DNA from: Lichenostomus cassidix
Lineage: Eukaryota; Chordata; Aves; Passeriformes; Meliphagidae
Assembly (NCBI GenBank): GCA_008360975.2
Contig: CM039182.1
Coordinates: 90,727,405-90,791,404, forward strand
DNA length: 64,000 nucleotides
Direction of reading: 5' to 3'
In this document: in pieces, positions 48,801-60,268 of the stretch
Numbering within the stretch: the first letter of the stretch is position 1
How the letters are laid out: every line of letters begins with the position of its first letter
Position numbers and translations under genes: made by a program
The notes under the pieces: generated by a model
Databases searched by the model: none
What the model saw: the letters and a program-made list of their open reading frames with translations, nothing else
What the model was told of the DNA's origin: nothing

Positions 48801-51800
48801 TGTCTGCTTTACTTGATAAAATTTCTTAGGTGGCCTTTTAAAATAATCTAATTTCTCTCTCATCTGAGAAGCTTTTTGGCCTGCTGGCAGAGATTGTGGA
48901 ATGACATATTTGCAGAAGAAATGAAGGGATCACCTGAGATTTTTATAGCTTCACTCTTAACTGTTAGAATATGAGTAAAAGTACTGAATGATTTGTAATT
49001 GGTTATTCATCAGTGGTTTCATATTGATTTAGAGTGCAATTTCAAGGAGTTGTTTTACTGACTTACCTTGCCTACCAGTCTGAATAACAAAGTATTCATT
49101 CAACATGCAAATTTCTAAGTTTTTTTTAAACATTGTGGCAATGCAGGTCCCTTCCCCTAAGCTGCCCATCATTTGCATCACCAGTTGTCACAGACAGAGC
49201 AGCAGTGACAGAGCAGGCACTGGGTAGCCTTTGACCATTTTGCTGCTTCATGCTCTGCTTCAGAATTGTCAGGTGATCACCAGTCAGTCCACCTGTGCTT
49301 ATGTTAATCATCACCTGCACTTTCCCTGTCACACATCCCAAGGCTGAAAGATCATTTGCTGTGACCTTTTCCCTGTGCAACACAATGACTCCAAGTCGTG
49401 GAGTTTCATCAGTCTCTCCTCCCTACTTCTGCTGTGAGCAGATTCTTTGGGATCATTTTGAGTCTTGATTTTATATATACAATACATAATTTTATACGTG
49501 TGTGTGTGTGTGTGTGTTATTTTAGATATATTAAAAATATTTATTTGATCATTGTGGCTTTCTGGTTTTCTGGTTTTGTTTTATTTTTAAAAGCTTTGTT
49601 CTGCTAAAGTGTTTATTGAAATTAGATAATAGTTGAGAGCTGATAACTTGCTTTATTGAAGCTGTTTTACTTCAGCTCTAGTTGAAAAGAGAACACAAAA
49701 CCAGTTTATAGCATTTCTAGCAAATATTTACATGTAATACAGTGTATTAACTTTTTTTCCTCTTTGCCAACTTTGGAAGCCCAGTCTGAGCTTTGAAATA
49801 CAAATCTAGAATACATGTTCCAAAAAACATGAAAGGACAAAGGACGTAAAGCTCTTGAACTGGCTACATCCATTAAAATGCTCTCATATTCCATTATGTT
49901 TTATTTTCAAATGACATAATTAAATTATTGCAGGAAATTAGAATTAAAAGTATTCATGTACGTAAAGCCTCAGTATTGTTGTACAGTGACATTAAGTCTC
50001 TGCTTCACCTAGCAAATCAAGTGAACTCTGAAGGAGAAACACACCTTTTCTTAAGGAAAAGTACCACTGCTATTAATTATTAATCCCATCTGTGCTCCCA
50101 AAGAGTGGAAATTTAGCTAATAAGTTTGTGAGGGAATCTTTTCAACAACCCTTTTTTCTTTTCCCAGCCTCACAGTCCTTGCTGAAGGCATGACGTTCTT
50201 CCAGCAGCCCCCTTTGGCTTATTTGCTCCTTAGTGCTGCAGTAAGTGAAGGCTGCTTTTAGAGCCAACCTGATCTTTGCCAGGACACCACGGCTGCAAAA
50301 TACCTGAGACATTGAAAAACAATTTGCTCTGCCATTTCCCCCTTTCTCTTCCCAGAGAAGAGGAGAGCCTGACTGTGCAGGCAGGGTTATCAAGCAGGCA
50401 CATTCTGAAACAGCCTCTTTCCCCTGTGGGTTTCAATTATCGGAGCACTGCCACTTTGAGAATCTCATAGTGTTGATTAGAGGCACTGCCACATTTAAGA
50501 TTATTCACCTCTGGTTTTAAGGTTTCAGTGAGGTGGAAAAGTCAGTAGCTTTCCCTTTGCGTAGTTAAGGAGCAGGTGCATTAGCCTTCCTTCATAAATG
50601 CCTTGCTATATCCTATGGGAAAAAAACGCTGCTGCTTTTGGTCTCTTCCTTGTGATCAGAAGAGGCCAGCAGTGCCTGCAAACTGGTCAGTGTTCCCTCC
50701 CATGGGTGCCAAGTGGCCTGAATTTTGGCAGTCGATGGAAAGGTTGAAGAGCAAAAGGCAGGTTTGAAGGACACAGGCTATGTCCCCTTAAAAAATTTCT
50801 AATTGTGAATTAAATTGAATTGAGAGCAGAGGGTGAAAATGCCAGTGATGGAGTCAGACTATGTTGGGGTTCAATATTCTCTGTCCCTGTAGCCATCTGT
50901 TCAAATCAATGCCATGCTGGCTTTCTTCACCAGAGCCGAGGTTTACTTAAATTTTTACTTTGTATTCAGCCAGACCCCTAAGAACTCAAAATTCTTTGGC
51001 TAGGCATATTTGAGAGGTTAAATCCTCAAAAAATAGGAAAAAGCAAAGTTCAGGTTTAAGATGTTTTCGTAGCCAACTTTCTGTGCCAGGGGTTTCACCA
51101 GCCACTCCTGAATGTCCTATGTATTAATTGATAGACAGCCCATATGATTGCATGCCTCTTACCTCAAGAAATCATGTTAAAAATAGTTGCTTGATCTATT
51201 AAAAAATAGATCTTTTACTGTGAAATAATCTCGTGTCCCTGTTTTAAGCCTCCCTTACCTCCCATGAGGTGGTGGTGGCAGGTACAAGTCTTTCCTAGCA
51301 AAATGCTTAAGCAGATTTTTAACAAAAAGCTTGCAAGCAGCAGCATCAATGGCTCAACTCCCTTCTCAAGCTTCCTGAAGATTGGACTGCCCAGTCCTGC
51401 TATTCCTAGTTCCATCTGATTTCTAGACAAGGAGAAAACTCTCACCCAATTTAGGGCTTTGTTCTGTGCTGCTGAAATCAGTAGGTGTTTGGTCTTAGGT
51501 TTTAGTGAGCCTATAAAGGAACTGGTAGCTTCATACTTTGACTCTGTCTGTTTCCCACCTGGTACTAAAGCTGTTCCTGCCTTAGGAAGGATGAGCTCCT
51601 CTCTTCTCTCTGCCCCACAGATATCTAGTGATAAGAAGAAATTAGGTAGGGGCAGGAGACAGAAAGGAAGTAGATGAAAAAGCTCACCTACTGAGCCTAA
51701 ATCACTGTATTTTTATTCCAAAACCTTCCTAACATGCTAGGCAGGTTCACTAATATTTTTCACTTCAGTAACATCCAGAAATCTTGAGAGGAGATAAAAA

Positions 51801-54513
51801 CTCAACACTAATGTTTTGCCTTGCTACATTCGATTCTGCAAGATGTGTGCAGAGACCAAGAAAAAGGAGAAAATCAAAGATTTAGCAAATTTCATGCTGA
51901 GACTCTGTAGGAGAATGAAAATGTTTCTCAGCATCTGCAGCTCTGGTTTCTGTATCTCATCTATAAGATCTTCATCTCACATGTTCTTGTCCATAACTTT
52001 TAATTCTACTGTGTGTTCGAAAGCTAAAGCACTCTCTTCTTTAGTTAACAGACTAAAGGTAAATACAATAAAAATCTGGCAATTGACAAAAAGTACAGAC
52101 AAATTCTTCTTCCAAAGGAAGAAAACTTAAATATTGCAGAGAAAATAGTCTCTCTGCCTTCCCTTCTTTTAAAAAGTAATCATCATATGAAAGGCATACT
52201 CCTCTCCCCATATTGTATTCATCTCTGTATGTAGTGAGATGTTAGAATATTCATTCTGGAAATGTTTTTGTTACCATTTCAGCTGAAGGAGTGGGGTATA
52301 ATTTAAAAACTTTGAGGAATTATTATCCAGCTGTGTTTTAGTTAATTTTCAGGAAAGAGATTATGTTTATATATAGAAGTCTTTATATAATTAATGTTAA
52401 TTTGCACATGTTAATGAAGATGATTATTAGCAAAGCATTGTAGTTTTGTTCCTGCTGATTTTGACAGATGAGTTGAATAACATTCTCCTGTAATCAGTGT
52501 AAAATAATTTGTCCCTCTTTTTCCTAAGCATTAACCACTGTTTTACTAGAGGGTTTTTATTGAAGCCAAGGCATGATGAGAGACTCTTAAGTGGGCTTTA
52601 TCTGTCAAATAACTCAATGTATGTTATTTTATGTATTGCTAGCACTCAGTAAAATAACATGACTCACTAGTAATGAGTCACTGTGAAAAATGACAGACAT
52701 CTTTTTGGCTGGAAATAAGTTCACAGCAAAATATTCAGTTAGCCTCACTTGCTGTTCATGGGTTCACAGCTACAGTATCTCTCCTATAGTCTATATTAGT
52801 ATGATAATAGCAAGGGTAGAGTCCTGACACTACCATGTCCCAGAAATCAGATGAAGGAGTTAGTACTAATGGGAAACAGCTTAATACAGTTGTACTTGTT
52901 TGCACCCCAAAGGGCTGCTCCTCCTGGGAGAAGAGGCTTTGAGCCTCTAGCAATTTTTCTTTGGCGAGGCTGCATGAATTCCTAGGGCTAAGATATCTAG
53001 GATAGTCACCACTTCCAAGTATGCAGCTGATACACTTTAGATGTGTAATATAAATATATAAACCTGCATGCTCAAACAGGCCACCAAACCCACCACAGGA
53101 GACAGAGGTGCTTGCTCAGGAATATCACACATTTCCAGATGGAACAAATCATGTTCACCTCAGCGATGGTGCAGGTGCTCAGTGAATTGTATGTTACTGG
53201 CTTTACCAAATAACATTCGCCTGCTTCTTTGTCTCCTTGTGCAGCCAGCACATGTAAGGTAATATGGTGGGGTTCATCCACTTCTGGGAAGCAACAGAAG
53301 TGTTTGCTAAGTTCTAAATAGTCAAAAATGCACAATTTTCTTGGTAATAGTAGTAGACTGAAGCTACTCATGTAATTGAGGGATTCACTTGGACAGTGTA
53401 CAGCTGACACAAGCCCAAGAGCCTGTTTGTCTACAGAGTGGCTGCTTTTTATTGGTGAGAAATAATGGATCTAGGTTCAATCCAGAGAAGCAGATAAGCT
53501 CCAAAAAAAAAAAACCAACAAACCCTAGACAAGTCTGTTCTGAAAACCATTAGAGGCCAGTACTCATAGGACCATTGCCTTAATTAATTTCAGGTAGAAC
53601 CACAGTGAAAAGAAATCTTTAATCAGGCATATCATATCTTTACAGAACTTGGCAGAGGTTTCTTTTGCCATTTGTGTTATGCATAGATTGAGTACGATGG
53701 TACAAGCCTACCTTACTTTGTTACAGTATTATATTTAAGTTAGCACTAAATAACTGCAAACCAACTAAAAAAAAAAAACAAAAAAAAAAAGCTTGGATCA
53801 CCATCCTTTTGAAACACACTTGCTGGAACATGACTCTCTGCTTTCATTCACAGGAGGAAACCGAGTGTCCTTCATCTCTCTCTGTTATCAAAGAGATGAC
53901 AGCAGGTGAAACTATAGAGGACGATTTCTTCCCACCTGATGATCTGTCTTCTGATGAAGAATATTATATTGAAGAAAGCAGAGCAACCAAGTTCAAGAAA
54001 TCAGGCATGAGACGCATTGATGACATCAAAAAGGCATTTTCAAGGGAAAATATGCAAAAGACAAGACAAAATTTTGGCAAGAAGGTAAACAGGCTTCAAA
54101 CTAGGATAGTGACCCCTGAGAGGAGAGAGAGGATCAGGCAGTCAGGAGAGAGACTGAGACAATCTGGGATGAGGATCAAGAAAACCATTTCACAAGCTGC
54201 TCCAACAAAGGAGACATTCAAGATCCATAAAAAAAGTAAAGAACGAACAGGAGCCGAAGGTCAGGAGGGGATCCAGGAAGCCAGCGTACACATCGCCTCC
54301 GAGCTCCCAGCAGCAGAGCCCTTCACTGAAGAAATCTCTTATACAGAAGTGATCACCAAGGTTAAGAAAGACAAGAATAGTGCAACAAAAGGTGCTTCCC
54401 AGTCAACTGAAATAGGGGTGACTCTCCCAGAAGTCGTCCTTAAGCAGGAAAGAAAAGAAGGGGGAGGAGGTGATGATGATGTCCCTTTGCTAGACTTAAA
54501 GCAATCGGCATAA
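42419..54513 (+). CDS. CAVIN4: CAVIN4 (MURC, muscle-related coiled-coil protein), complete two-exon gene
   Basis: Exons 42419-42829 and 53854-54513 join in phase 0 to give 356 residues plus TAA; human CAVIN4 is 364. An acidic stretch (residues 23-27) is followed by the HR1 coiled coil (about 32-130: [29 protein letters not shown]). An acidic linker with DLSSDEEYY (167-175) precedes the basic HR2 region (about 188-250: [26 protein letters not shown]). The C terminus is acidic, then [14 protein letters not shown]-type N terminus, HR2 and tail match CAVIN4 rather than CAVIN2 or the other cavins. The ATG has a strong context (A at -3, G at +4). Cavins coat caveolae as oligomers; CAVIN4 is the heart and skeletal muscle member, linked to Rho/ROCK and ERK signalling and to cardiomyopathy in humans. 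It sits directly behind TMEFF1. Confidence 0.96.
47655..47725 (-). mobile_element. Short CR1 3'-end fragment, antisense
   Basis: The plus strand reads AATCATAGAGTCACTTAGAT, then TGGAAGGATCTTGAGATCAT and CAAATCCAGC. This is the reverse complement of the CR1 3' terminus with its ATTCTATGA-like end. Only about 70 bp are recognisable. Confidence 0.8.
49498..49517. repeat. (GT)10 microsatellite
   Basis: An uninterrupted GT/TG dinucleotide run lies in the CAVIN4 intron. Confidence 0.9.
53767..53790. repeat. Interrupted A-rich tract near the CAVIN4 exon 2 acceptor
   Basis: A12, a single C, then A11, ending 63 bp before exon 2. A similar A tract occurs at about 53503-53514. Confidence 0.85.
53854..54513 (+). 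CDS. CAVIN4: CAVIN4 exon 2: HR2 and C terminus
   Basis: The acceptor is CTTTCATTCACAG ending at 53853. It encodes residues 138-356 and a TAA at 54511-54513. It contains the [18 protein letters not shown] heptad-like repeat (residues 230-247) within HR2 and the acidic GGGGDDD run before the conserved LLDLK tail. Confidence 0.96.
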   Translation, partial: EETECPSSLSVIKEMTAGETIEDDFFPPDDLSSDEEYYIEESRATKFKKSGMRRIDDIKKAFSRENMQKTRQNFGKKVNRLQTRIVTPERRERIRQSGERLRQSGMRIKKTISQAAPTKETFKIHKKSKERTGAEGQEGIQEASVHIASELPAAEPFTEEISYTEVITKVKKDKNSATKGASQSTEIGVTLPEVVLKQERKEGGGGDDDVPLLDLKQSA

Positions 54514-57500
54514 GGAGTCAATGAGCAAACACACCATACTGTCCTCCCTGAGCAAGAGAGAACATAGTGAGTACTCACTCAGCTTTAGAAAAACGTGTGA
54601 ATTTGTGTTATATCACAAACCGTGTTGGTGTTGTTCTGCCATCCACGCAGATGTCTGTAGTGTTGTCTTCCTGACAAAAGTCAAGCCATGCAAACTGAAT
54701 GAAGGGGCTCCCCCATCTCGGTGTGTGCCAATAGCCATCGTTAAACCAAATGGAACTCACAGTGTCAAAGGGAGATGGGAATCTGCTGCATTTCCAAGAC
54801 TGATTTAGCAGTCATTTTACAGCCTAATCACTCTCATTGTTTTATGTACAGCAGTATAAAATTTATTTCCATTACCTTATACCAACTCATCTAATCAGAA
54901 AACACTAACAAAGCTATTACTTCACATTAGCAAAAGGAAGAACTATGGAAAATGTCATTAAGCTGTACAAATATTATCATTTATGGGCCCTCACAGAAAA
55001 AGCAGGAAGAGCATATTCCTGCTTTACCCATGGTGTGAAAAAATGCAGCAGGAATTATAGGATTTTGAGTAAATTGGGGGTTTTTTTAGTGGAAAACAGA
55101 AGGTCCTGAAATGACTACAGGTTATTTCCAGAATTCTGGAACAGGAATGTTCATTGTAAGTAAGCAATGTGTTTTGTGCACTTACAGAATACGAATAAAA
55201 AAGAAGACAAATATGGAATAACAGGAGGAAAAGGGAAGGAGATATTGTATTCATGTTTTGGAAAGATGAGATTGTGAGAAAGGCAATGATATGAAGTAGT
55301 GAAAGTGGAATAGGATGAATGTGTGCATTCTGGATAAATAAAGAGAAAAATTAGAATACTCTAACCACAGTTTACTTGAGATTGTTTAGAAAACTATTAC
55401 TCTTTACAGAATATCGTAGGGCTTATGAGCATAACTGACCAGACAAGGGAATTGTTTTGTTTTCCACTCTCTGTGCTTTTTCTGAACTTCACTACAGTTA
55501 AAATCTATTCTACAAAGTCGCTGATGTACAGGGCCAATCCATAACCCAAATCTTTTTTTCCTATCATCGTCATTATTGACCAGTCACAGCCTCAGGGATT
55601 ATGAGACAGACACCCTTTGGACTATGGAATGCTGTTTATTTGCAACACTCAGGAGCCAGTGCCCTGACACCAGATATGTTTGTAAACACGACTGCTACGC
55701 TGACATGGGCTGCAGGACTGTATTGCTCTCTTCATTCTTAAATGGAGTTGCCTTCAAAGCACTTATCTAAAGCAATGTTAGTCATTACTATCTGTGTGAA
55801 ACTTGTACAATATTGCCAAAAGCTGTATGATTGTATTTAATATCTCGGATTCATTTTAACAGAAGAGCATAACTTGGTTATCTATATACATTGTTTAAGG
55901 ACTTCCAGCTAATTGTTAATCTATCATTTAAATATAATTAGTTTGATTTCAAGTATTCTGCTTGCCAGTTCTTTCATTTAGTCTAGTATACATCCCACTT
56001 GAAGTGGATCAGCTCTAGCAATAGTAACTTTGGAACATTGGTTGGGGAAGGTCAATGTTTTACTATGTCAGTGACATTTCAAATCAAATTAGTGTTGTCA
56101 GATTGGGAGCAGCAACTCCACTGAATGGAAGGGCAAGATAGAGCAAGAGAGGAAGACACAAAGAGAAACACATTTCTGTCAACAGTAAATTGTTCATCTC
56201 CTCTCTACTGTAATTACATGCAAAAAGGCAGGGGGAAAGCTTTTGCAAATAGGATAGACTGAAGGTTTTCTTAGGTGTTTTTCACCAGTTGTTAGAAGCC
56301 TTTCTGGAACTTTATGTTCTTCTTCCAGTTCTGTATAAATCTGTAGCTATCTTCAGTGAAATACTGTATGATTTTTCTGGTTCTTCAGTAATGTGGCCCG
56401 CATTCTGTTCTGCAAGATTTGGCATCTTCCTAAACGATGAACAGGGTTTATTTATTGAAATGAAAACATTGATGTTCAAATAAGCTATTTCTTAGCATTT
56501 TTAAACAGCAGAATGCTAAGTGCTAGAACATCATTGCCTATAGATTTTCTTCCTATAGCATTTAATTTTCTCATTTTGCTTGACAAAGAAAAGAAGTGAT
56601 GCAGTTTCCATGGAGCTTATCATGTAGCACTAGATATAACCTCTATCAAATATAAATGTTTATTTCTAACTTCAATTGGTCAGAGGATGATTTGTTTCCA
56701 TAGCAAGCAGTGAGTTCCTCAGGTGAAATACAAAATATTTCAATGTACATTTTTAAATTTAAATTACTATCAGTGTTACTGGCCTGACTTTTACATGTAC
56801 CAAGAGATCAAAGTTAAATTACTCCATATCCCCTCATAAAGGTAGGGGATGGGGAAAACACTATGGTTTGTGACCTCAATTTCTATGTAACGGCACAGCC
56901 CTTTGCTGCTTGAAGTCTTCCCCATTTTTTTCACAATTTCCAAGACCAGTGATCGTGAAGCCAAATTCTCCAGCCTTCTCAGAAACAAAATTCTCAATGA
57001 AATTGGTTGATGTACAGCTGCACTGCAGGGAGGTCTGGTGTGTATTTTTGAACAGTTGGTTTCACTTGAAAAGAGAATCTTGCCGGCACTGTTGCTCCTA
57101 GCTCAGTGGAAAAAAGGGACCCTGTCCCTGTCTGCTCTGTTTTCCAAGAAAAAAGCTGGCACTCAGAACTTCGTTGTGGGTGTGAGTGTGAATATCAAAC
57201 TTCCTCATGGAAAGAGCCCCACAGTTGCTAACTGCAGAGTAAAACTGGCTATGGGAAGGGATGAACTACTTTCTTAGACACTTGCTATACTAAAATTGAA
57301 AGTGTTTACAAGGAGAAAAAAAAATTAACAAAGTCCTGACTGCAAGTTGTTCTTTCATAACATCCAACAATAATTTCTTTTGCTTTGAATTCGTGCTAGT
57401 GGAAAAATCCAAACACATTTTCTGCCAATAGCTATCTGTCTATTAAAAAAGAAGCATCAATCATTTTTGAGTTACAGAGTAGACAGCAGTGGTGGTTAAC

Positions 57501-58476
57501 ACAAAAATACTTCAACCATTTCAGGTGAACCTACTCCCAGAAGTGGCCTGTGTGTTATCCTCTGTTTTTTGAACCTAAACTGCTGCAAAATACAGAACAA
57601 AAAGCAGTTAAGGGGTTTGAGTTTCCAGGATTCAGGCACTATTCAGGGCAAATGGAACAAGTACCAATAGAGCCAAACAGATGTTCAAATGTGTTTACTC
57701 TGAGACAACTTTAATACTTTTTTTCCTGCTAATAACAGGGGGTGTGCACACCCTCCTTATAAGTGGATAAAGTGGATATAGGTTTAGAAACGAGTAATTA
57801 GGTGCAGAGGGCACTTCTTGTGCAAAGATAAACACTCCTGTTTGTACAGCTTCTGTGATTGTTTACATAAAAAAGTGACTGTTCAAGAAAATGGTAGCAG
57901 CCATTAGTAAAACCACCCAGCAAGTTTACAAATGCAAAATCAATGCAACTGTGCATAAAATATATGCAGATAAACATAAAGCTTTACCATGCATTTAATT
58001 ATCTTGTCATTACAGCTTTAATAATGCTATGGGTGATAAGATTTTAACTACAAAGTTGAATTTAAAAATAATTATATCATATTATGAAAAATTCTTGTAT
58101 TAAGAAGAAAGAGAACGTCTACAAAAGAACCACCACAAAATGTCAAGAGTAGTTGTCACTATCATAAGCATTTTTTATGTCGTGCTACCATTATGAGCAA
58201 GTTAGTTGATTATATTCTCACTTGCTTCATAACAGTAGCCAAATTTACACCTGCAACTGTTTTCCTTCTGAAATTCCCATGATAAATAAATTTAGTCTTT
58301 TTGCTTTGAACAGAGTAAACTGATCTATGTGCAACTAACATAATCTCTATGTCTTGCCTGCTAATTGCCAGCTAATTGCCTTGTGAGAAGGAAGCCACCA
58401 CTTTGACAATAACAACACAAGTAATAGCGGCTGCAGCTTAATCCTACTTGGTTCTTTCTTTCATAGCTGTCTGTCC
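54514..58476. other. Convergent intergenic region with both 3' UTRs
   Basis: The left part is the CAVIN4 3' UTR, with AATAAA at 55194-55199 and 55337-55342. The right part should hold the dynein 3' UTR; on the minus strand ATTAAA-type signals occur at 58017-58022 and 57994-57999, about 455-480 nt past the stop. No AATAAA on the minus strand was found close to that stop. No other gene was recognised. Confidence 0.6.
55194..55342 (+). terminator. CAVIN4: Likely CAVIN4 poly(A) signals
   Basis: AATAAA at 55194-55199 and again at 55337-55342, about 680 and 825 nt after the stop codon. Which one is used cannot be told from sequence alone. Confidence 0.5.
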
Positions 58477-58695
58477 TTATTTTGAGCTGCAGAGCAGTGC
58501 AACACCCCTCAAAGTCCAGTGATCAGGATTCTGCACAGTTTTCAGATATAAAGAGAAAATGTATGTCAGATCTGTTCTCCGAGGCTTTTTGTAGACAGGG
58601 CAGGAGTACATATTTCCATGTTGCTTCCTTGGGTCATTCAGTGCTGTCGTGCTAACAGCGTACACATGGACTACAGGAAGGCTTGTGAACAGCAC
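58477..58695 (-). CDS. Dynein heavy chain terminal exon
   Basis: The acceptor is CATTCTCAG, with AG at 58697-58696 on the minus strand. The exon starts [10 protein letters not shown] and stops at 58479-58477 (TAA), ending LLCSSK. It carries the invariant CPVYKKP and [10 protein letters not shown] motifs of the dynein C terminus. Confidence 0.92.
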   Translation of the reverse strand: MLFTSLPVVHVYAVSTTALNDPRKQHGNMYSCPVYKKPRRTDLTYIFSLYLKTVQNPDHWTLRGVALLCSSK

Positions 58696-60268
58696 CTGAG
58701 AATGTTAGAAGATACACAGGGCTCAGCATTACAAAAGCAGGATAGGGAGTCTGAATTCTAAATGCTAGAACTGGATTCAGTGATGGCCTTCAGCAAAAGC
58801 ACCAGCACCTCAGCAGAAGTACATGTGAAAATACAAGTCCTACACTCACTACTATATTGACACCAACTTTAAGCCTGTGGCAGCTCAGGGACAACAGCCG
58901 TCAGGAAGCGTGATGGAAGGAAAGGAAAGCAGTAGAAACCTGGAAAACTGCATGCTATGGAGGTAGATGGAAAAATGACCGGGTGGTTCTAGGAGGGAGA
59001 GAAACCATTGTCTTTATTCCCTTCCTTTGCCCCTTTCACTGACGTTTCCCATTCTTTCCCCACCTCCTTCTTCCTGAATGGCAGAACTAGAGCTACAAAG
59101 ACCAAGCTGCAATTAGCGACCCTCCTTGTTACTTCTGCACTGCTGACAATGGTGCTTCTAAGATACCAGGTGCTTCTTGGGTGTTTATCCAAACTAGATC
59201 CCCTCAGGTCTTCCACTAATATAAAGTATTCCTTGTCAGGGGATAAACCAGACCCAAATTGAAGAGCAATATGGAACCTTGCTGAACATTCCAGAGAACT
59301 TCAGTAAACTCCATGTTTAAAGGGGTTTTTTTACAAACCAGGCAACAGAAGTTACAGCTGGTAAGGTTTGGTCTGGAGAAGTTTTCTCTCAGTCAGACAC
59401 AGAAGCATTTACCCATGGACAGGAATTGCCTAAATTCCAGTTCCAGGACAGTTAGCACTGGCTTGGAAAAAGTGTACCAGTGCAGACAATGTCAATTTTC
59501 CCTGGACCATGACTACAGTATCTAATCATTCCTCCATAGATGGATTTTAAATCTGCTTAGTCACATCAGTGAAATGCAAGTCCGTGCATGGATAACCGAG
59601 CATAAGCGCAGAACTAATACTCTTCCTCATATTAAAAAACAAACACTAGGGATTTCTAGTCAACCAAAGACTGACCTCCATATCAAACCCAGCCCAGGGC
59701 TTGGGAAGCTTTGATAAGATCCCACTTGGTGAGTCAAAAGAAGACTGACTATGAGTTGCACTATTTTATTTAAACATAACTGTGCTGCTAGGGCCCCTGA
59801 AGCCAAGAAGCCCAGCATCTGGTCTGCTCTAGTGCTATGCATCCTGAATTCATTTTCTGACAGAAGTCTTTTTGTTCCCTTCTAGTGGGTAAACAGTCTG
59901 TCCTCTTCCCAGCACTGCTAATGTTGGTTACCCTCTTAAAACCTTTTGTGAAACCACTGCTGCAGGCTCTCAACATACTTCCTGGGGTTCCCTGAGCCTT
60001 ATGCCACACATTATGGCACAGCCTGTTACACTCACTTGATCCTTACCTTCGGTGCTGACTCAATCAGCTTACTGTTCCTGCGGTCCCAGCCTGCCCCTTC
60101 GAGGAACAGGCCATGGATGTAAACCCCACCGATGTCAGCTGGAGGAGGGCCAACAACATCTTCTTTCATCATCTTGGTCACTTCACTGCATAAAACAACA
60201 CTGTCCAGTTCCCACCCTTTTGCTAAATTCATGCGAGTTGTCTCTTGCCTCATGGCCGTCAGGAATCC
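58477..60268 (-). CDS. Axonemal dynein heavy chain, DNAH5/DNAH8 type: last two coding exons
   Basis: Exon 60268-60047 (74 codons) and exon 58695-58477 (72 codons plus TAA) join in phase 0 with canonical AG and GT sites. The joined 146 residues are the extreme C terminus of a dynein heavy chain: GFLTAMRQE, then [65 protein letters not shown] and [13 protein letters not shown]. These motifs, especially the EVTK and KKPRRTDL stretches, fit the DNAH5/DNAH8 (outer-arm gamma-type) group better than DNAH7 or other inner-arm chains. The protein would be an ATP-driven ciliary motor of about 4,600 residues, so over 95% is outside the window to the right. The frame is intact, which argues for a live gene. 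Whether it is DNAH5, DNAH8 or a third paralog cannot be settled from 146 residues. Confidence 0.9.
58696..60046 (-). other. Dynein heavy chain last intron (1.35 kb)
   Basis: The donor GTAAGG begins at 60046 on the minus strand. No repeat or extra exon was recognised inside. Confidence 0.85.
60047..60268 (-). CDS. Dynein heavy chain penultimate exon
   Basis: The acceptor is TCCTTAG, with AG at 60270-60269. The 222 nt (phase 0 to phase 0) begin GFLTAMRQE, a hallmark of the C-terminal domain, and end in APK. The residues PPPADIGG before VYIHG appear about three longer than the usual PP-x-EG in DNAH5/8. Confidence 0.93.

Larger units (their letters stand above)
42830..53853 (+). other. CAVIN4: CAVIN4 intron (11.0 kb)
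   Basis: It contains a short CR1 3' end at 47655-47725 and a TG microsatellite at 49498-49517. An interrupted A tract at 53767-53790 lies just before the exon 2 polypyrimidine tract. The longest open frames (48593-48249, 46842-46486 and 53410-53072, all minus strand) resemble nothing known to me. Confidence 0.8.

Noticed and set aside
53809..53853. ATG at 53809 as the start of a separate gene
   Set aside because: These codons are the polypyrimidine tract and acceptor of CAVIN4 exon 2, read through in frame.
435..54513. Calling the pair TMEFF2 and CAVIN2 (SDPR)
   Set aside because: The paralogous pair has the same order, but exon sequences (CHTNYIPVC, the EYEGSGTEV linker and the [14 protein letters not shown] tail; the HQNRLSSV start and LLDLK tail) match TMEFF1 and CAVIN4.
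58477..60268. Calling the dynein DNAH7
   Set aside because: DNAH7 is an inner-arm chain with a different terminal sequence; [12 protein letters not shown] with KLIES, and KKPRRTDL fit the DNAH5/DNAH8 group.
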